In this document: piece by piece, positions 41,751 to 51,007 of the stretch
How the letters are laid out: every line of letters starts with the position of its first letter
How positions within the stretch are numbered: position 1 is the first letter of the stretch
Source: Solirubrobacteraceae bacterium
GTDB lineage: Bacteria; Actinomycetota; Thermoleophilia; Solirubrobacterales; Solirubrobacteraceae
Assembly: GCA_017882455.1 (NCBI GenBank)
Contig: JADGPL010000012.1
Location: 47,807 to 111,806 of the forward strand
Length of the DNA stretch: 64,000 bases
Reading direction: 5' to 3'
Program-made: the position numbers and the translations under genes
The notes under the pieces: generated by a model
Databases searched by the model: none
What the model saw: only the letters and a program-made list of their open reading frames with translations
What the model was told of the DNA's origin: nothing

Positions 41751-43235
41751 ATGTCATCTGGCCACATGCCGACTGCTTCCGAAGTTCTAGACGTGTTGGA
41801 TCGCCTCGAACGCGACGCAGAGCGCCGGACGAAACTCGCGTCTGGCTACGAAATCTTTCGAGTCTGTGTCGAGGAGGGGCTGCTGAACGAGGACTCGTGC
41901 GACTGGCTGGCACAACGTATGCAACAGCTCAACGGTGAGCACCTGATCGCGCATGGCCCGGTAGGTGCCGGGGTCCTTGAACCGATGGTGTGGGATAACA
42001 ACTGGCTGCAGTCGGTGCATGACTGGCGTGTAACCGCCACCGGCCGGGCAGATGCAGCGCTCTACCGGAGCGGTGGCAAGTCCGCACCCGTCGATGGCGA
42101 GAGCCCACCTTCCACCGCCGAAGGTCATCACCTGTTCATCTCGCACGCCAGTGAGGACAAGGATGTCGCGCGACCCTTGTCGGAGGCGCTGAAGGCGCGC
42201 GGATGGTCGGTCTGGCTGGACGAGCTGGAGTTGACGGTCGGCGACAGCCTAAGCGGCCGCATCGATGCGGCGCTGGCACAAAGTCGCTTTGGTGTCGTCG
42301 TGCTCAGCCCGGCTTTCTTCACCAAGACCTGGCCTCAACGAGAGCTCGCCGGCCTTGCGGCGCGGGAAGTCGATGCTGGAGCGAAGGTCATCCTGCCTGT
42401 CTGGCACGACGTTGACCGCCACTACATCGCGCAGCGCTCGCCGATCCTGGCCGACCGTCTCGGCGCACCGACGAGTCTCGGTACCGATCAAGTCGCGGAG
42501 CTAATCTCTCAAGCCCTGGAACGTGCAGGCGTCCGCGCTGCCAGTGGCACGGACGTGGAGACGGTGGTGCAGGCCGTGGGACCCGAGCCGCCTTCGTTGC
42601 GCTTGACGATTCCGAGTACGCCGGAGGAACAAACAAGACTGATCGCTGAACGCCCGAAGTTTTGGGAGTACCTGTTGTATGCCGGTGTCCTCGTGCAGGG
42701 CAAGAATGAGCTCGAAACGAAGTGGGACGATCACCAGCTACGTCTATCAAGTGGTACTCGCCGTGAAGTCGATGAGCAATCAACTCCGGATTTCCTGAGC
42801 CGTGAGATGGGATGGATGAGCAGGCAGGTGGGCGTGCTTGAGCGGATACTAGATCCATTGCTTCAGGAACAGGCGTTCGGAGCGGATGATGACTCTGGCG
42901 ACCCAGTCCGCATCACAAATCTGGCCCGTCGGCTGATCTCCATGTACGAGGCTCTGATGGATTGGGCAGCCGCGCTGCGGAATGCCAGCGTCCCCGATGC
43001 GTTTACCGAGCTGCTGGAGGCGACCGCCTGTTGGGTCGATGCCCCGATCGAACAGATTCGCGACTTCATTGATGTGTCGGCCGAGCAAACTGCCCGGCTC
43101 CCAGAGCTGGCGGCTGACGCGACAGTTGAGAATCCCGTGACCATAGAGCTGGTGCTGAAGCTTGAGGCTGACCCGAAGGTGCAGGAGCGACATGCAAACG
43201 CGTTGAGGCGAGCTGAGCAGACGCTGACCCGCTAG
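41751..43235 (+). CDS. TIR-domain protein (putative NADase effector)
   Basis: A 494-residue protein. Residues 1-115 are a helical/winged region. A TIR domain follows (about 123-265): HHLFISHASEDKDVARPLSE, WSVWLDELELTVGDSLSGRI, FGVVVLSPAFFTKTWPQREL with the putative catalytic Glu198, and VILPVWHDVD. The last ~200 residues are helical and may be the trigger-sensing part. Bacterial TIR proteins with an intact Glu usually hydrolyse NAD+ on infection. No cyclase, STING or Argonaute gene is adjacent, so the activator is unknown. ATG 41751 and 41766 are both possible starts. Confidence 0.85.
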   Translation: MSSGHMPTASEVLDVLDRLERDAERRTKLASGYEIFRVCVEEGLLNEDSCDWLAQRMQQLNGEHLIAHGPVGAGVLEPMVWDNNWLQSVHDWRVTATGRADAALYRSGGKSAPVDGESPPSTAEGHHLFISHASEDKDVARPLSEALKARGWSVWLDELELTVGDSLSGRIDAALAQSRFGVVVLSPAFFTKTWPQRELAGLAAREVDAGAKVILPVWHDVDRHYIAQRSPILADRLGAPTSLGTDQVAELISQALERAGVRAASGTDVETVVQAVGPEPPSLRLTIPSTPEEQTRLIAERPKFWEYLLYAGVLVQGKNELETKWDDHQLRLSSGTRREVDEQSTPDFLSREMGWMSRQVGVLERILDPLLQEQAFGADDDSGDPVRITNLARRLISMYEALMDWAAALRNASVPDAFTELLEATACWVDAPIEQIRDFIDVSAEQTARLPELAADATVENPVTIELVLKLEADPKVQERHANALRRAEQTLTR

Positions 43236-43348
43236 TCGCGGTTACTTGGCTGCTCGCTGAGCGGGAGCGCCGATGTCCTTGACTGTCCGGCACATGACGT
43301 AGGACGCCGGTAGTATCCGTGTCGCACATGCGGCAGTGGACGAAATCG

Positions 43349-43906
43349 TCACTCGCTGTCGCGTAGCGCGTCGTTGAGCGCTGCTCCCGACGCCGCAGCC
43401 TGTCCCAATCGCTGGAGCGCCACGAACTGAGTCTCTGAGACGTTCGGAGGGCGGTCAGCAACGGCAAGCTCCATGAGGTCACGTAGCTCATCGCCGACTT
43501 TGCCAAAGCGCTCGCCCAGGCGCTTGACATCCTCTCTCACCTTGACTAGATCAGCCGGCTCGCCCCCTTCTAGCGTCCGACGCAAGTAGCGGTGAGCCAA
43601 ATCGTTACGAGTTTCAATGAGCTCGTCAATTTCCGGTCGAAGCAGCTCAGGAAGGTCATCGGGAAGCAGGTTCCGTAGCTCGTTCGCAGATGCCCGCTCA
43701 AAGCGGTGGTGATAGACCGCGAACTGCTTCTGAAGCGCACTGTATGCCTTCTGCGTGGTATCGATTAGACGACCAGGGCTCTTCACCGGCGCACGCAAGA
43801 TCGATAGCCCCGCGAGACAATACTCAAACCTCTGAACTGCCCACATCGTCCAACCGTAGGCCGCCAAAAACGCTGCGGCGTCTTTGTGTGCTTGAGAAAC
43901 AGCCAT
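43349..43906 (-). CDS. HEPN-like helical protein
   Basis: A 185-residue all-helical protein with the motif ETRNDLAHRYLRR, in which Arg, four residues and His match the RNase site of HEPN domains. There is no adjacent MNT/nucleotidyltransferase antitoxin. It could be a stand-alone HEPN nuclease or a degenerate helical scaffold. ATG 43906 is clear. It converges on the TIR gene 113 bases away. Confidence 0.55.
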   Translation of the reverse strand: MAVSQAHKDAAAFLAAYGWTMWAVQRFEYCLAGLSILRAPVKSPGRLIDTTQKAYSALQKQFAVYHHRFERASANELRNLLPDDLPELLRPEIDELIETRNDLAHRYLRRTLEGGEPADLVKVREDVKRLGERFGKVGDELRDLMELAVADRPPNVSETQFVALQRLGQAAASGAALNDALRDSE

Positions 43907-44097
43907 AACCTCAGCCTATAAGATCCCAGCTACAGGACGCGTCGCGCAATCGGCGATGTCCGGCCAGTGATCCCTGGCGCCATCCCCTGGGACGGTTGGA
44001 TCATGGGTGGCCGAGTCCCTTAGAGCGAACCGTCCTATCAGGCACTCGCCGGAGACTAAAGTTCAGCCGGTAGACTTACCTCCCTACTCAAGGAGGC

Positions 44098-44949
44098 ATG
44101 ATGACGGGAACACCACGAGAGAGATACGAGAGCACCAGTCAAGGACCTTGTGCACGGCGGTGGTCTCGAGCCGTCGTTGTGCTAGTGACCGGCTTTCTTG
44201 TCGCTGGTGCCGCAGCGGCCCAAGCAAGACCGACCGTGTCGTTGTCGGTGCCTACGCAGTCGACGGCAGGACAGCCGATCGCGTTCTCTTGGTCGACGCA
44301 CAAGCTGCCTCGTGGAGCGCGAGTGGTACTACAGCGCCAGGTCGGAACGGGCATGGTCTGGAAGACGGCTGAGGTGCTGCACGGCTCGTCCGGCGACGGC
44401 ACTATATCCCCTCGCTCACTCGGTCACTATCAGGTCCGCATCGCGGTGCTTGCAGGTCATTCGAAGCTCATCATCAAGAGGAGCGCAGTTCTGGATGTAT
44501 TTGGCGACGTGCCTCTCAGCACACTGCTCAGTAGCAATGTCGGAACGGAGGCGACGCCCACTGCTACTTTCTCGTATGCACTCCGGAGCGAGAATGGCGA
44601 TGGGGCGCCCTCCCCGACGCAGAATGCTGTGACGGTCAGCGCTTCGACCTCACATTGTCGCTCCATCCGGCTCGACTTTCTCGCGACCCCAGAGTTCGGG
44701 CGTGCAAATGAAACGACGACTGTCACGGGCGCAGTATCAGTCGTGCAGGAGTCCGCTGACCCCGTCACGGCGCCGATGACACCGTGGCTCGTGGACAGCC
44801 TCGAAGCAGCACTGACGCCGAACCAATCCTGGGGCATCGCTGACCACTACGACACGCCTACCATAGACACCGAGTTCTTTTACGGCGTCGTCTTCTATTT
44901 CAACGGCACTGCAAGTTGCGACTCCGCTATAGCAGTCCAGCATGGCTGA
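44098..44949 (+). CDS. Secreted protein of unknown function
   Basis: A 283-residue protein with a long Arg-rich N-region, a hydrophobic stretch (VVVLVTGFLVAGAAAAQARP) ending in an AQA-like signal-peptidase site near residue 42, and a beta-rich mature part beginning TVSLSVPTQSTAGQPIAFSW that reads like an Ig-type sandwich. Two cysteines lie in the C-terminal half. AAGGAGG precedes ATG 44098. No catalytic motif is seen; it stands alone. Confidence 0.65.
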   Translation: MMTGTPRERYESTSQGPCARRWSRAVVVLVTGFLVAGAAAAQARPTVSLSVPTQSTAGQPIAFSWSTHKLPRGARVVLQRQVGTGMVWKTAEVLHGSSGDGTISPRSLGHYQVRIAVLAGHSKLIIKRSAVLDVFGDVPLSTLLSSNVGTEATPTATFSYALRSENGDGAPSPTQNAVTVSASTSHCRSIRLDFLATPEFGRANETTTVTGAVSVVQESADPVTAPMTPWLVDSLEAALTPNQSWGIADHYDTPTIDTEFFYGVVFYFNGTASCDSAIAVQHG

Positions 44950-45139
44950 GAGCTAAGCCCGTTCCAGGCAGGCCATAATGCCGGGAAGGCGCGCTTCCTG
45001 CACCAGAATGCCCTCCGGGAAAGTTGCCCACAGATGCACGCACCTGTCGCACAGCCGGTATTAGCCGACCAAGCAGGAGCGGGCAGATGGTTGTTCACCA
45101 CTTGAGTTGCGCTCCGAACGGTGAGACGCCAAGCGAACG

Positions 45140-46381
45140 TCAACCCAACCGTGCGACAATCAGTTTAGCGACTGCCGGCGCCTGCGTGAAGCCTCCGGCG
45201 GCGTGTCCGATGCACACGAGCTGATGCTGTCCAAAGTAGCTATAGAGGACCCGGACTTCCGGAACTCCGGATGGAAGGCTCGGACGGATACACAGCCCCC
45301 GTGGAAGCTGTGGTGGAATTGTCTCCGATGCTCTCAAGAAGAAACGTGCGATGCATGCCTCAAACTTCGTTCTCAGTGCTAGCGATAGCGACTCGGCTTC
45401 GGCATATGGGCGTTCACCAACCCAGCCGTACCCGCCTGAGAGCAAGACACTTGGACCGAGGGGCGTAGCGTTGATGAAATTGACAGGCTCAGGGCCAAGG
45501 ATCTTAAAAGGCTCGGTGAATCCTGGATTGGGCAACGCGACCCAACACCCAGCAACTCCTTGGAGCAAGACACCGTGTTCGGCCAGAAATGCCGGGGCGA
45601 CGGTGCTGGCCCCGACCGCCCAGATCTGGTCCCCAGCAGCCTGCAATGGATCAAGGCGATCTACGCGGTAAGACCAGTTAAAACATACTCCGGCAGTCTC
45701 TAGGTAGGTTATGAGGCGAGCGCACAGGGTCTTGACTCGATACGCCATTCCTGCCACCGAGAAGCTGCCATGGAGTGTGCCGGTTGAAAGCTGTGCGGTG
45801 AGCGGCGCGAGACCGGAGGCGAAGGACTCAGTCGGACGCGAGACGCGGGCCGGGTCTAGTTGGTGCTCGGCGCGATGCTCGCTCGCAAGATCGTGCGCGT
45901 TGGCGCAGACAATCTGGAGGGCACCGCTTGACTCGGTCGGAGAAAATAGCTCAGGGTGCTCGGCGGAAAGTTTCGACCATGCTTCCAAGCCCTCGCGGTT
46001 GAGCGCAATCACGGTCTCGTAGTTGGACACATGTAGCTCGGGTCGTTCCGCCGTCTCTACAAACTGCCTGAGCCACTCTTTCTCACCCTTGCACAGCTTC
46101 ACGCCCGTCAGGCAGTTCCAACCACCTTCTACCGGTGCCTGATGCATTAGGGCGATCCGCCCCGGTGAGGTCCAGGGCGCCGTCTCTGTGAGAGAGACAT
46201 GACGCGCGTCAAGACCGCTATACGTCGCGCCGTGCCGGTGCGTCCCGTTCGGAAGGAGGCGCGGATCGGGACCCTCATCGAACACCGCTATCTCTTGCGG
46301 ACGCCGTACGAAAGACGCCTCGAAAGCAATCATAAGGCCGACAATGCCCGCACCTACGATGGAAAGCGGCCGGCGAATCAT
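45140..46381 (-). CDS. FAD-dependent oxidoreductase, D-amino-acid-oxidase/MSOX superfamily
   Basis: A 413-residue flavoprotein. The dinucleotide-binding GAGIVGLMIAFEAS is at the N-terminus and a GHAAGGFTQAPAVAKLIVA segment near the C-terminus closes over FAD, as in DAO-family enzymes. Substrate specificity is not predictable. It is the last gene of a leftward group with a small membrane protein (9-base gap) and, further upstream, a 53-residue peptide gene, facing a rightward operon that contains another DAO-type enzyme. Confidence 0.82.
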   Translation of the reverse strand: MIRRPLSIVGAGIVGLMIAFEASFVRRPQEIAVFDEGPDPRLLPNGTHRHGATYSGLDARHVSLTETAPWTSPGRIALMHQAPVEGGWNCLTGVKLCKGEKEWLRQFVETAERPELHVSNYETVIALNREGLEAWSKLSAEHPELFSPTESSGALQIVCANAHDLASEHRAEHQLDPARVSRPTESFASGLAPLTAQLSTGTLHGSFSVAGMAYRVKTLCARLITYLETAGVCFNWSYRVDRLDPLQAAGDQIWAVGASTVAPAFLAEHGVLLQGVAGCWVALPNPGFTEPFKILGPEPVNFINATPLGPSVLLSGGYGWVGERPYAEAESLSLALRTKFEACIARFFLRASETIPPQLPRGLCIRPSLPSGVPEVRVLYSYFGQHQLVCIGHAAGGFTQAPAVAKLIVARLG

Positions 46382-46390
46382 CACTGCCGG

Positions 46391-46909
46391 CTATTTGCTA
46401 GCTGCGGATCGTGCACTTTCATGTGCTGCCTCCTGTGCCAGCGTCACCAGCGCCGGCGTATACCAGTTCCGATGGTCAAGGCAATACCCGCGGATCGCCG
46501 CGCTTGTCGTGAGCATGTGCCGGATGAAACGTCTCCAGACGGTGCTGAATTCCTCGCTGTGCACGTTGCCAAGGCTCTCTAGCAGCATGACGGCATCGAA
46601 AAAGTCCGCGTACTGAGCGGCGATTGCAAGCACCTGTTGGCGCAACGCAGGGTCAGTGCCGTCGGACAGCGACTCGTTCTCATAAAGATAGGGCCGCAAC
46701 TGAGGATTGGTTACGAGTTGCTGCAGGAGCGTGCTCATCGACTCGTAGCAGAACTGCGAAGTACTCCCGAGCAGCGATCGCTCTATCTGGATTGACTGGC
46801 GTCTGGCTGCCCATGCGCCTGCCAGTGCCACCAGAGCCGAAGCTAGCGCCGCCCAAGAAACGGCGGTCGTGAGATCAGACGCGCTCGGTGACGCCATGAA
46901 GTGCAGCAT
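46391..46909 (-). CDS. Small membrane-anchored protein, unknown
   Basis: A 172-residue protein with one N-terminal membrane segment (VSWAALASALVALAGAWAAR) and a cytoplasmic helical domain containing FCYESMSTLLQQLV and QYADFFDAVMLLESLG. It resembles small integral proteins of unknown function that sit beside defence or biosynthetic genes. ATG 46909 is followed by a second ATG at 46897. Nine bases separate it from the FAD oxidoreductase. Confidence 0.6.
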   Translation of the reverse strand: MLHFMASPSASDLTTAVSWAALASALVALAGAWAARRQSIQIERSLLGSTSQFCYESMSTLLQQLVTNPQLRPYLYENESLSDGTDPALRQQVLAIAAQYADFFDAVMLLESLGNVHSEEFSTVWRRFIRHMLTTSAAIRGYCLDHRNWYTPALVTLAQEAAHESARSAASK

Positions 46910-47043
46910 GACGGAATCTTACGGGCACGCGGCATATGCGAGGTTTCGCGCGTCGAGACCATCACGCGTCGGTGAACAGAAGTAGCTCCCTGGACGCTTG
47001 CTCAGACACGGCGCGCTCATGCGGCGACATTCTCGACTGAGGG

Positions 47044-47205
47044 CTACGAGCGTCCCAGCCACGTCAGCTCTTCATCGCTGAGGTCCACTTGAGCCTCTTC
47101 GACAGGGGCGACGGCGCTCTCCGGCAAGGCGGCGTCAGGGACGAAGTCCTGGCTGCCGGGTGCGGTGATCACGATCACGATCTCGATCTCGATGGGCTCC
47201 AGCAC
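47044..47205 (-). CDS. 53-residue acidic peptide, possible RiPP-like precursor
   Basis: A GTG start at 47205 has a perfect GGGAGG 7 bases upstream. The product begins LEPIEIEIVIVITAPGSQDF, continues with an acidic Ala/Pro/Glu-rich middle (PESAVAPVEEAQ) and ends DLSDEELTWLGRS. It has no cysteine, no membrane span and strong negative charge. The DLSDEEL segment resembles helices in leader peptides of ribosomally made natural products, but there is no obvious modifying cyclase. The gene is divergent from the XRE gene across a spacer with GTATAC palindromes and leads the minus-strand group containing a membrane protein and FAD enzyme. Confidence 0.6.
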   Translation of the reverse strand: MLEPIEIEIVIVITAPGSQDFVPDAALPESAVAPVEEAQVDLSDEELTWLGRS

Positions 47206-47238
47206 TTAAAGACCTCCCAAAACTCGGTGTAGTCGCGA

Positions 47239-47302
47239 GTATACCAGTATATGCGTACCCTCGCTACACCCAACTACCATGCGGTATACGATTGCTGTAT
47301 AC
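47239..47302. promoter_or_regulatory. GTATAC repeats in the divergent spacer
   Basis: The 6-bp palindrome GTATAC occurs at 47239-47244, 47284-47289 and 47297-47302, with related CAGTATATG at 47246. The pair at 47284 and 47297 is spaced 7 bases apart. TATACT at 47298 could serve as a -10 box for the XRE operon, so the sites may be its autoregulatory operator and control the 53-residue peptide gene as well. Confidence 0.55.
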
Positions 47303-47340
47303 TGATCAAGAAGCAACACCAACTTGTGGAGCGAGGAGCG

Positions 47341-48321
47341 ATGAGTCCAGCAAGGCCAAAATCCCGTAGCAAAGCTCCGGCGGCGGCGCCGCCTGAGGGC
47401 GACGACCTCGTCGAGCTAGGGCGCCGCCTTCATGCGGCGCGAGATGCCGCGCACATCTCGGCGGGCACGCTGGCCGACATGGCCGGCATCAGCGCTGCGT
47501 ACGTGCGCATCTTGGAGAGCGCCGAGAATAAGAAGACCGGGCGGCCGTCCAAGCCGTCGCCGACGGTGCTTGTCGCGCTCTGCCAGGCGCTCGGGCTCGA
47601 CATCGACGAGATTTTTCCGTTGGCAGGCCTCAAGGTCAGCGATGCGCAGGCCATGCAGGTCCAGCGCATCAACGCTGCGCGTGGCGCTACCAGCGAAGCG
47701 ATTCGCAACATTCAAGCGGCCGTCGACTCCATCGCTGACCGTGGTCCGTTCATGACCGCGCAGATGCAGACGCGCCTGCGCAGATTCTCCCTTGAGATGG
47801 GCCTCATGAGTCGCGGCATCCTACGAGTCGACCCGGAGCACGAGCCGACGGTCGCCGACGAAGCCGCTAAATCGTGTCAGCACCATCTTCGGGCAGTCAG
47901 TTTCCAGGATGAGGAATGGTGGGCAGGCGACGACGGCGCCCAGTATCTAAACCAGCAGCAAGAACTTCGTGCACGGGAAGTTGAGATCACGCGGGTGTTT
48001 CTCTTCAAAGACGAGTCCGAGCTGGCACAGTATCGCGATGCTTTCCAGCGCCATCTTGATCTCGGTATTGAGACTTACGTCCTCCGCATCGCCGCCGTGC
48101 CAGCACGGTTGCACAGCGACATCGTCATCTACGACGACGCGCTGATGCGTCGCGCCTTTACTGAGGATATTTCCGGTGGAGGTAAGGCCGCCGAGTTCAG
48201 CGATGACCTCGCAAACGTCAATCAGGCGCTCTACGACTTTGAGGAGCTTGTCGAGATCGCCGCAAACGACCCTGGCTCGGTGCTGGACGCGGTTCTTCAA
48301 GAGCTTGGGAGGGATTACTGA
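47341..48321 (+). CDS. XRE-family regulator with a C-terminal ligand-like domain
   Basis: A 326-residue protein. A helix-turn-helix domain at about 20-90 (RRLHAARDAAHISAGTLADM, ISAAYVRILESAENKK) is followed by a linker and a ~150-residue domain with RAREVEITRVFLFKDESELA, VLRIAAVPARLHSDIVIYDD and an acidic C-terminus. ATG 47341 follows a GGAGCGAGGAGCG ribosome-binding region; an ATG at 47251 lies in promoter-like sequence. It is the first gene of a four-gene operon and probably senses a small molecule handled by it. Confidence 0.78.
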   Translation: MSPARPKSRSKAPAAAPPEGDDLVELGRRLHAARDAAHISAGTLADMAGISAAYVRILESAENKKTGRPSKPSPTVLVALCQALGLDIDEIFPLAGLKVSDAQAMQVQRINAARGATSEAIRNIQAAVDSIADRGPFMTAQMQTRLRRFSLEMGLMSRGILRVDPEHEPTVADEAAKSCQHHLRAVSFQDEEWWAGDDGAQYLNQQQELRAREVEITRVFLFKDESELAQYRDAFQRHLDLGIETYVLRIAAVPARLHSDIVIYDDALMRRAFTEDISGGGKAAEFSDDLANVNQALYDFEELVEIAANDPGSVLDAVLQELGRDY

Positions 48322-48995
48322 TGCGCGCTTCGATTGAGGTCGGGCATACCCGGCTGGTTCCCGGTGGCGTCTATAACACGTTCCTCGTTCAGCGCTCCGT
48401 CGATCTCGGTCAACAACTTGCCGAACTGCTGCAGGAGCACGACATTGACACCCATTTCACTGTCCTGGCAGACGACAAGGAGCTGCCCAGACGAGCCCGT
48501 GATCGTGGCGCACGGGCGCTGATCGGGATGATCGAGCCGCAGCTTCGGGTAGACTACTTTGTGCCCGAGCATAAGCTGCACGTTTACGTTGACGCGCTCG
48601 TTGCGCTCCTGCCGAAGGACGAGATACGCCGGCGAGTCCGTACCAAGCTGCGAGACACGCTCAAGGAGCGTGGTGCACTGCCTTGCTCGGCAGACATCGC
48701 GATCTGGCACGCCATGCGCCTTGGCCTAATTGACGACATCGCGCGAATCGCCGTCGACAATGACGGCGTCTTCCGCCCGTCGGATATCGTCATCTCAATC
48801 CTTCCCGAGGGCGACGAGGAGTCCGAGACCATCGCCCGGGATCGCTATCTAAAGCACATGCCTGATGATGTGCAGCGGAAGGTCCACCGCCTCTTCTATC
48901 CGAGCGTCGCTGATGGACCAGCCACGTCCGACAATCACGTAACGCGACTCGCCAACACCATCATAAATATCGCTACAGAGGAGACCGTTGCATGA
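48321..48995 (+). CDS. Hypothetical protein in the oxidoreductase operon
   Basis: A 224-residue soluble protein coupled on both sides (TGATG upstream, ATGA downstream). It begins with a beta-rich region (MRASIEVGHTRLVPGGVYNT) and has a helical middle (ALPKDEIRRRVRTKL-like) and GALPCSADIAIWHAMRLGLI. No family is known to me. Tight coupling to the regulator and dehydrogenase suggests it is required for the same pathway. Confidence 0.6.
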   Translation: MRASIEVGHTRLVPGGVYNTFLVQRSVDLGQQLAELLQEHDIDTHFTVLADDKELPRRARDRGARALIGMIEPQLRVDYFVPEHKLHVYVDALVALLPKDEIRRRVRTKLRDTLKERGALPCSADIAIWHAMRLGLIDDIARIAVDNDGVFRPSDIVISILPEGDEESETIARDRYLKHMPDDVQRKVHRLFYPSVADGPATSDNHVTRLANTIINIATEETVA

Positions 48996-49927
48996 GCCAG
49001 ATCCTCGTCACCGACTCGTTGTTCATCGGCGACAGCCATATCGCCAAACTGGAGGAGGCAGGTCACACCGTCACCCGCCTCGACAAGCCGAACGCAGAGC
49101 CCAACGAACTCAAGGAGGCTCTACAGGGCAAGGAGGGCTACATCCTCGGTGGCGTAGAGCGTGTCACCGACGAGATCGTCGCGGCCGCCACTGAGCTGAA
49201 GGCGATCGCGTTCACCGGTTCGGCCTTCAGCGAGTTCATCCCGTGCTGGGAAAACGCCACCAGGCGTGGTATTGCGATTACGGCGGCACGCGGCGCCAAC
49301 GCAAACTCGGTAGCGGAATGGGCGCTCATCAGCGGCCTCTCCCTTATACGGAATATCCCCGCGCTGACTGCCGCGGGCGGTCCCGATTTCTATGTTGCGC
49401 ACGAGGCCGCGGCGCTGACCCTAGGCATCGTCGGCTACGGCAATATCGGCCGCGCTGTGCGGAGCAAGGCGCTCGCCTTGGGATTGCGCGTAATCGTCAC
49501 GGACTCGCAATATGCCCGCGACGATCTCGCCGATGTCGTCGCACTCGACACGATGGTCTCCGAGGCCGACCTCGTATCGCTGCATGTCAGTCAGCGCCGC
49601 GGGCATGCCGTCATCGACGCATCCTCCGTCGCTCGTCTCAGAGACGGCGCCGTTCTCGTAAACGCGAGTTTCGAGCAGGCAATCGACAATGCTGCGCTCG
49701 CCAGACGACTCGCCGCCGGCGAGCTCAAGGCGGCCTTGGACTACCCGCTACCCGCCGCCGGTGATCTGCCAGTGGGCGTGCTGCTCGCCAGCAACGCCCA
49801 GACTGCGTTCAACACCCGGGAGGCCAATGAGCGCGTCAGCGACCGAACCACGCAGGCGCTCATTAATCTTATTGAGAGCGGCTTCGACCGCGACCTTGTC
49901 AACCCAGCGTTCCAGAGCTACCGCTAG
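48992..49927 (+). CDS. D-isomer-specific 2-hydroxyacid dehydrogenase family protein
   Basis: A 311-residue protein with the two-domain fold of the family. The NAD-binding loop is GIVGYGNIGRAVRSKAL (about 145-160), followed by VIVTDSQYA for the cofactor ribose. The usual catalytic triad is not evident: the Arg region reads SLHVSQRRGHAVIDASSVAR, the Glu position is weak and the typical C-terminal His is not seen near LLASNAQTAFN. It may therefore bind its substrate without normal turnover. It overlaps the preceding gene by 4 nt. Confidence 0.78.
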   Translation: MSQILVTDSLFIGDSHIAKLEEAGHTVTRLDKPNAEPNELKEALQGKEGYILGGVERVTDEIVAAATELKAIAFTGSAFSEFIPCWENATRRGIAITAARGANANSVAEWALISGLSLIRNIPALTAAGGPDFYVAHEAAALTLGIVGYGNIGRAVRSKALALGLRVIVTDSQYARDDLADVVALDTMVSEADLVSLHVSQRRGHAVIDASSVARLRDGAVLVNASFEQAIDNAALARRLAAGELKAALDYPLPAAGDLPVGVLLASNAQTAFNTREANERVSDRTTQALINLIESGFDRDLVNPAFQSYR

Positions 49928-49994
49928 CGGGTGAACACTCGGGATGCGTCTTTGTGGTGACTCGCAACGGTCTAAACGAGAGGCATCGTAGTCA

Positions 49995-50975
49995 ATGCGG
50001 ATCGCGGTCATAGGCATCGGCGTCATCGGCATGTCGAGCGCGCACGAGCTGTCGCGGGAACACGACGTCACTGTGTTTCATGACAAGGCCCTAGCGGAGA
50101 CAACGTCAGCGATTGCAACTGCGATCTGGCACGTGTACCTTGTTGACCCGGATGATCCCTTGCACCTAGACTGGTCGGCTAGGACACTGAGTCGGCTCAT
50201 GGGGCTCATCGAGAATCCTGCCACTAGCGTCGAACTCTGCGACGGCATCGAGCTATTCGTGCACGGGGATGCGTTCAAGCCGTCGTGGTCACGTATTGCC
50301 CAGAGGTTTGACCTTGTGGCAACGGAGGATTTCAGGCGCCGCTATCCGGGCCGTCGGTGGGGCTACCGGATTGCTGCGCCCGCCGCCAATATGGAGAAGT
50401 ACTTGCCATGGCTGTATCAGGCGTGTGTCAACCGTGGTGCCACCTTCGTTCGGCGCCACGTCCATGCGCTTGAGGAGCTGCTGGACGATTTCGAGCTCGT
50501 CATCAACTGTGCCGGCCTTGGTGCCGCGGCACTGACCGATGACGACAAGCTGTATCCCGTCAAGGGTCAGTATCTAGTCCTTGACGTCGCCGACGACGCA
50601 CCCAAGGAGTACCTCGGGGACGACCAGCATCCCGAGGGGATGGCTTACGTCATCCCTCGCGACGGACAAATACTCGTCGGGGGAACCGAGGAGGCCAACA
50701 AGTCGGATCTCGCTTTTACTGTCGATCGTGACGCGCTGATCCGACGTGCGTCACAGTTCATCGACTATGACCTGACGCAGTTGCGCGAGCTTGGAACAGC
50801 AGTTGGGCTGCGCCCCTGCCGCACAGACCGTCGAGTTCGCTTCGGGCTGGATGATTGCGAGCCGCGGATAATCCACAACTACGGGCACGGTGGGTCGGGT
50901 TTTAGTCTCGCTTGGGGCTGCGCCGAGGACGTTGCCAAGCTGGTACGCGCAATAGGTCGCCCTCGCGGTGTCTGA
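49995..50975 (+). CDS. D-amino-acid-oxidase-like flavoprotein
   Basis: A 326-residue FAD enzyme of the DAO family. GIGVIGMSSAHELSREHDVT binds the ADP moiety, and the C-terminal signature is IIHNYGHGGSGFSLAWGCAE, the hallmark of D-amino-acid and D-aspartate oxidases. VINCAGLGAAAL is the second FAD strand, and TAVGLRPCRTDRRVR includes the substrate-carboxylate arginine region. Oxidation of a D-amino acid would yield a 2-keto acid, the product class that the preceding dehydrogenase family reduces, so the two may form a linked pathway. Confidence 0.87.
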   Translation: MRIAVIGIGVIGMSSAHELSREHDVTVFHDKALAETTSAIATAIWHVYLVDPDDPLHLDWSARTLSRLMGLIENPATSVELCDGIELFVHGDAFKPSWSRIAQRFDLVATEDFRRRYPGRRWGYRIAAPAANMEKYLPWLYQACVNRGATFVRRHVHALEELLDDFELVINCAGLGAAALTDDDKLYPVKGQYLVLDVADDAPKEYLGDDQHPEGMAYVIPRDGQILVGGTEEANKSDLAFTVDRDALIRRASQFIDYDLTQLRELGTAVGLRPCRTDRRVRFGLDDCEPRIIHNYGHGGSGFSLAWGCAEDVAKLVRAIGRPRGV

Positions 50976-51007
50976 ACGTCGCACGAGTCCCGTTTGGCGA
51001 CGGGCTG

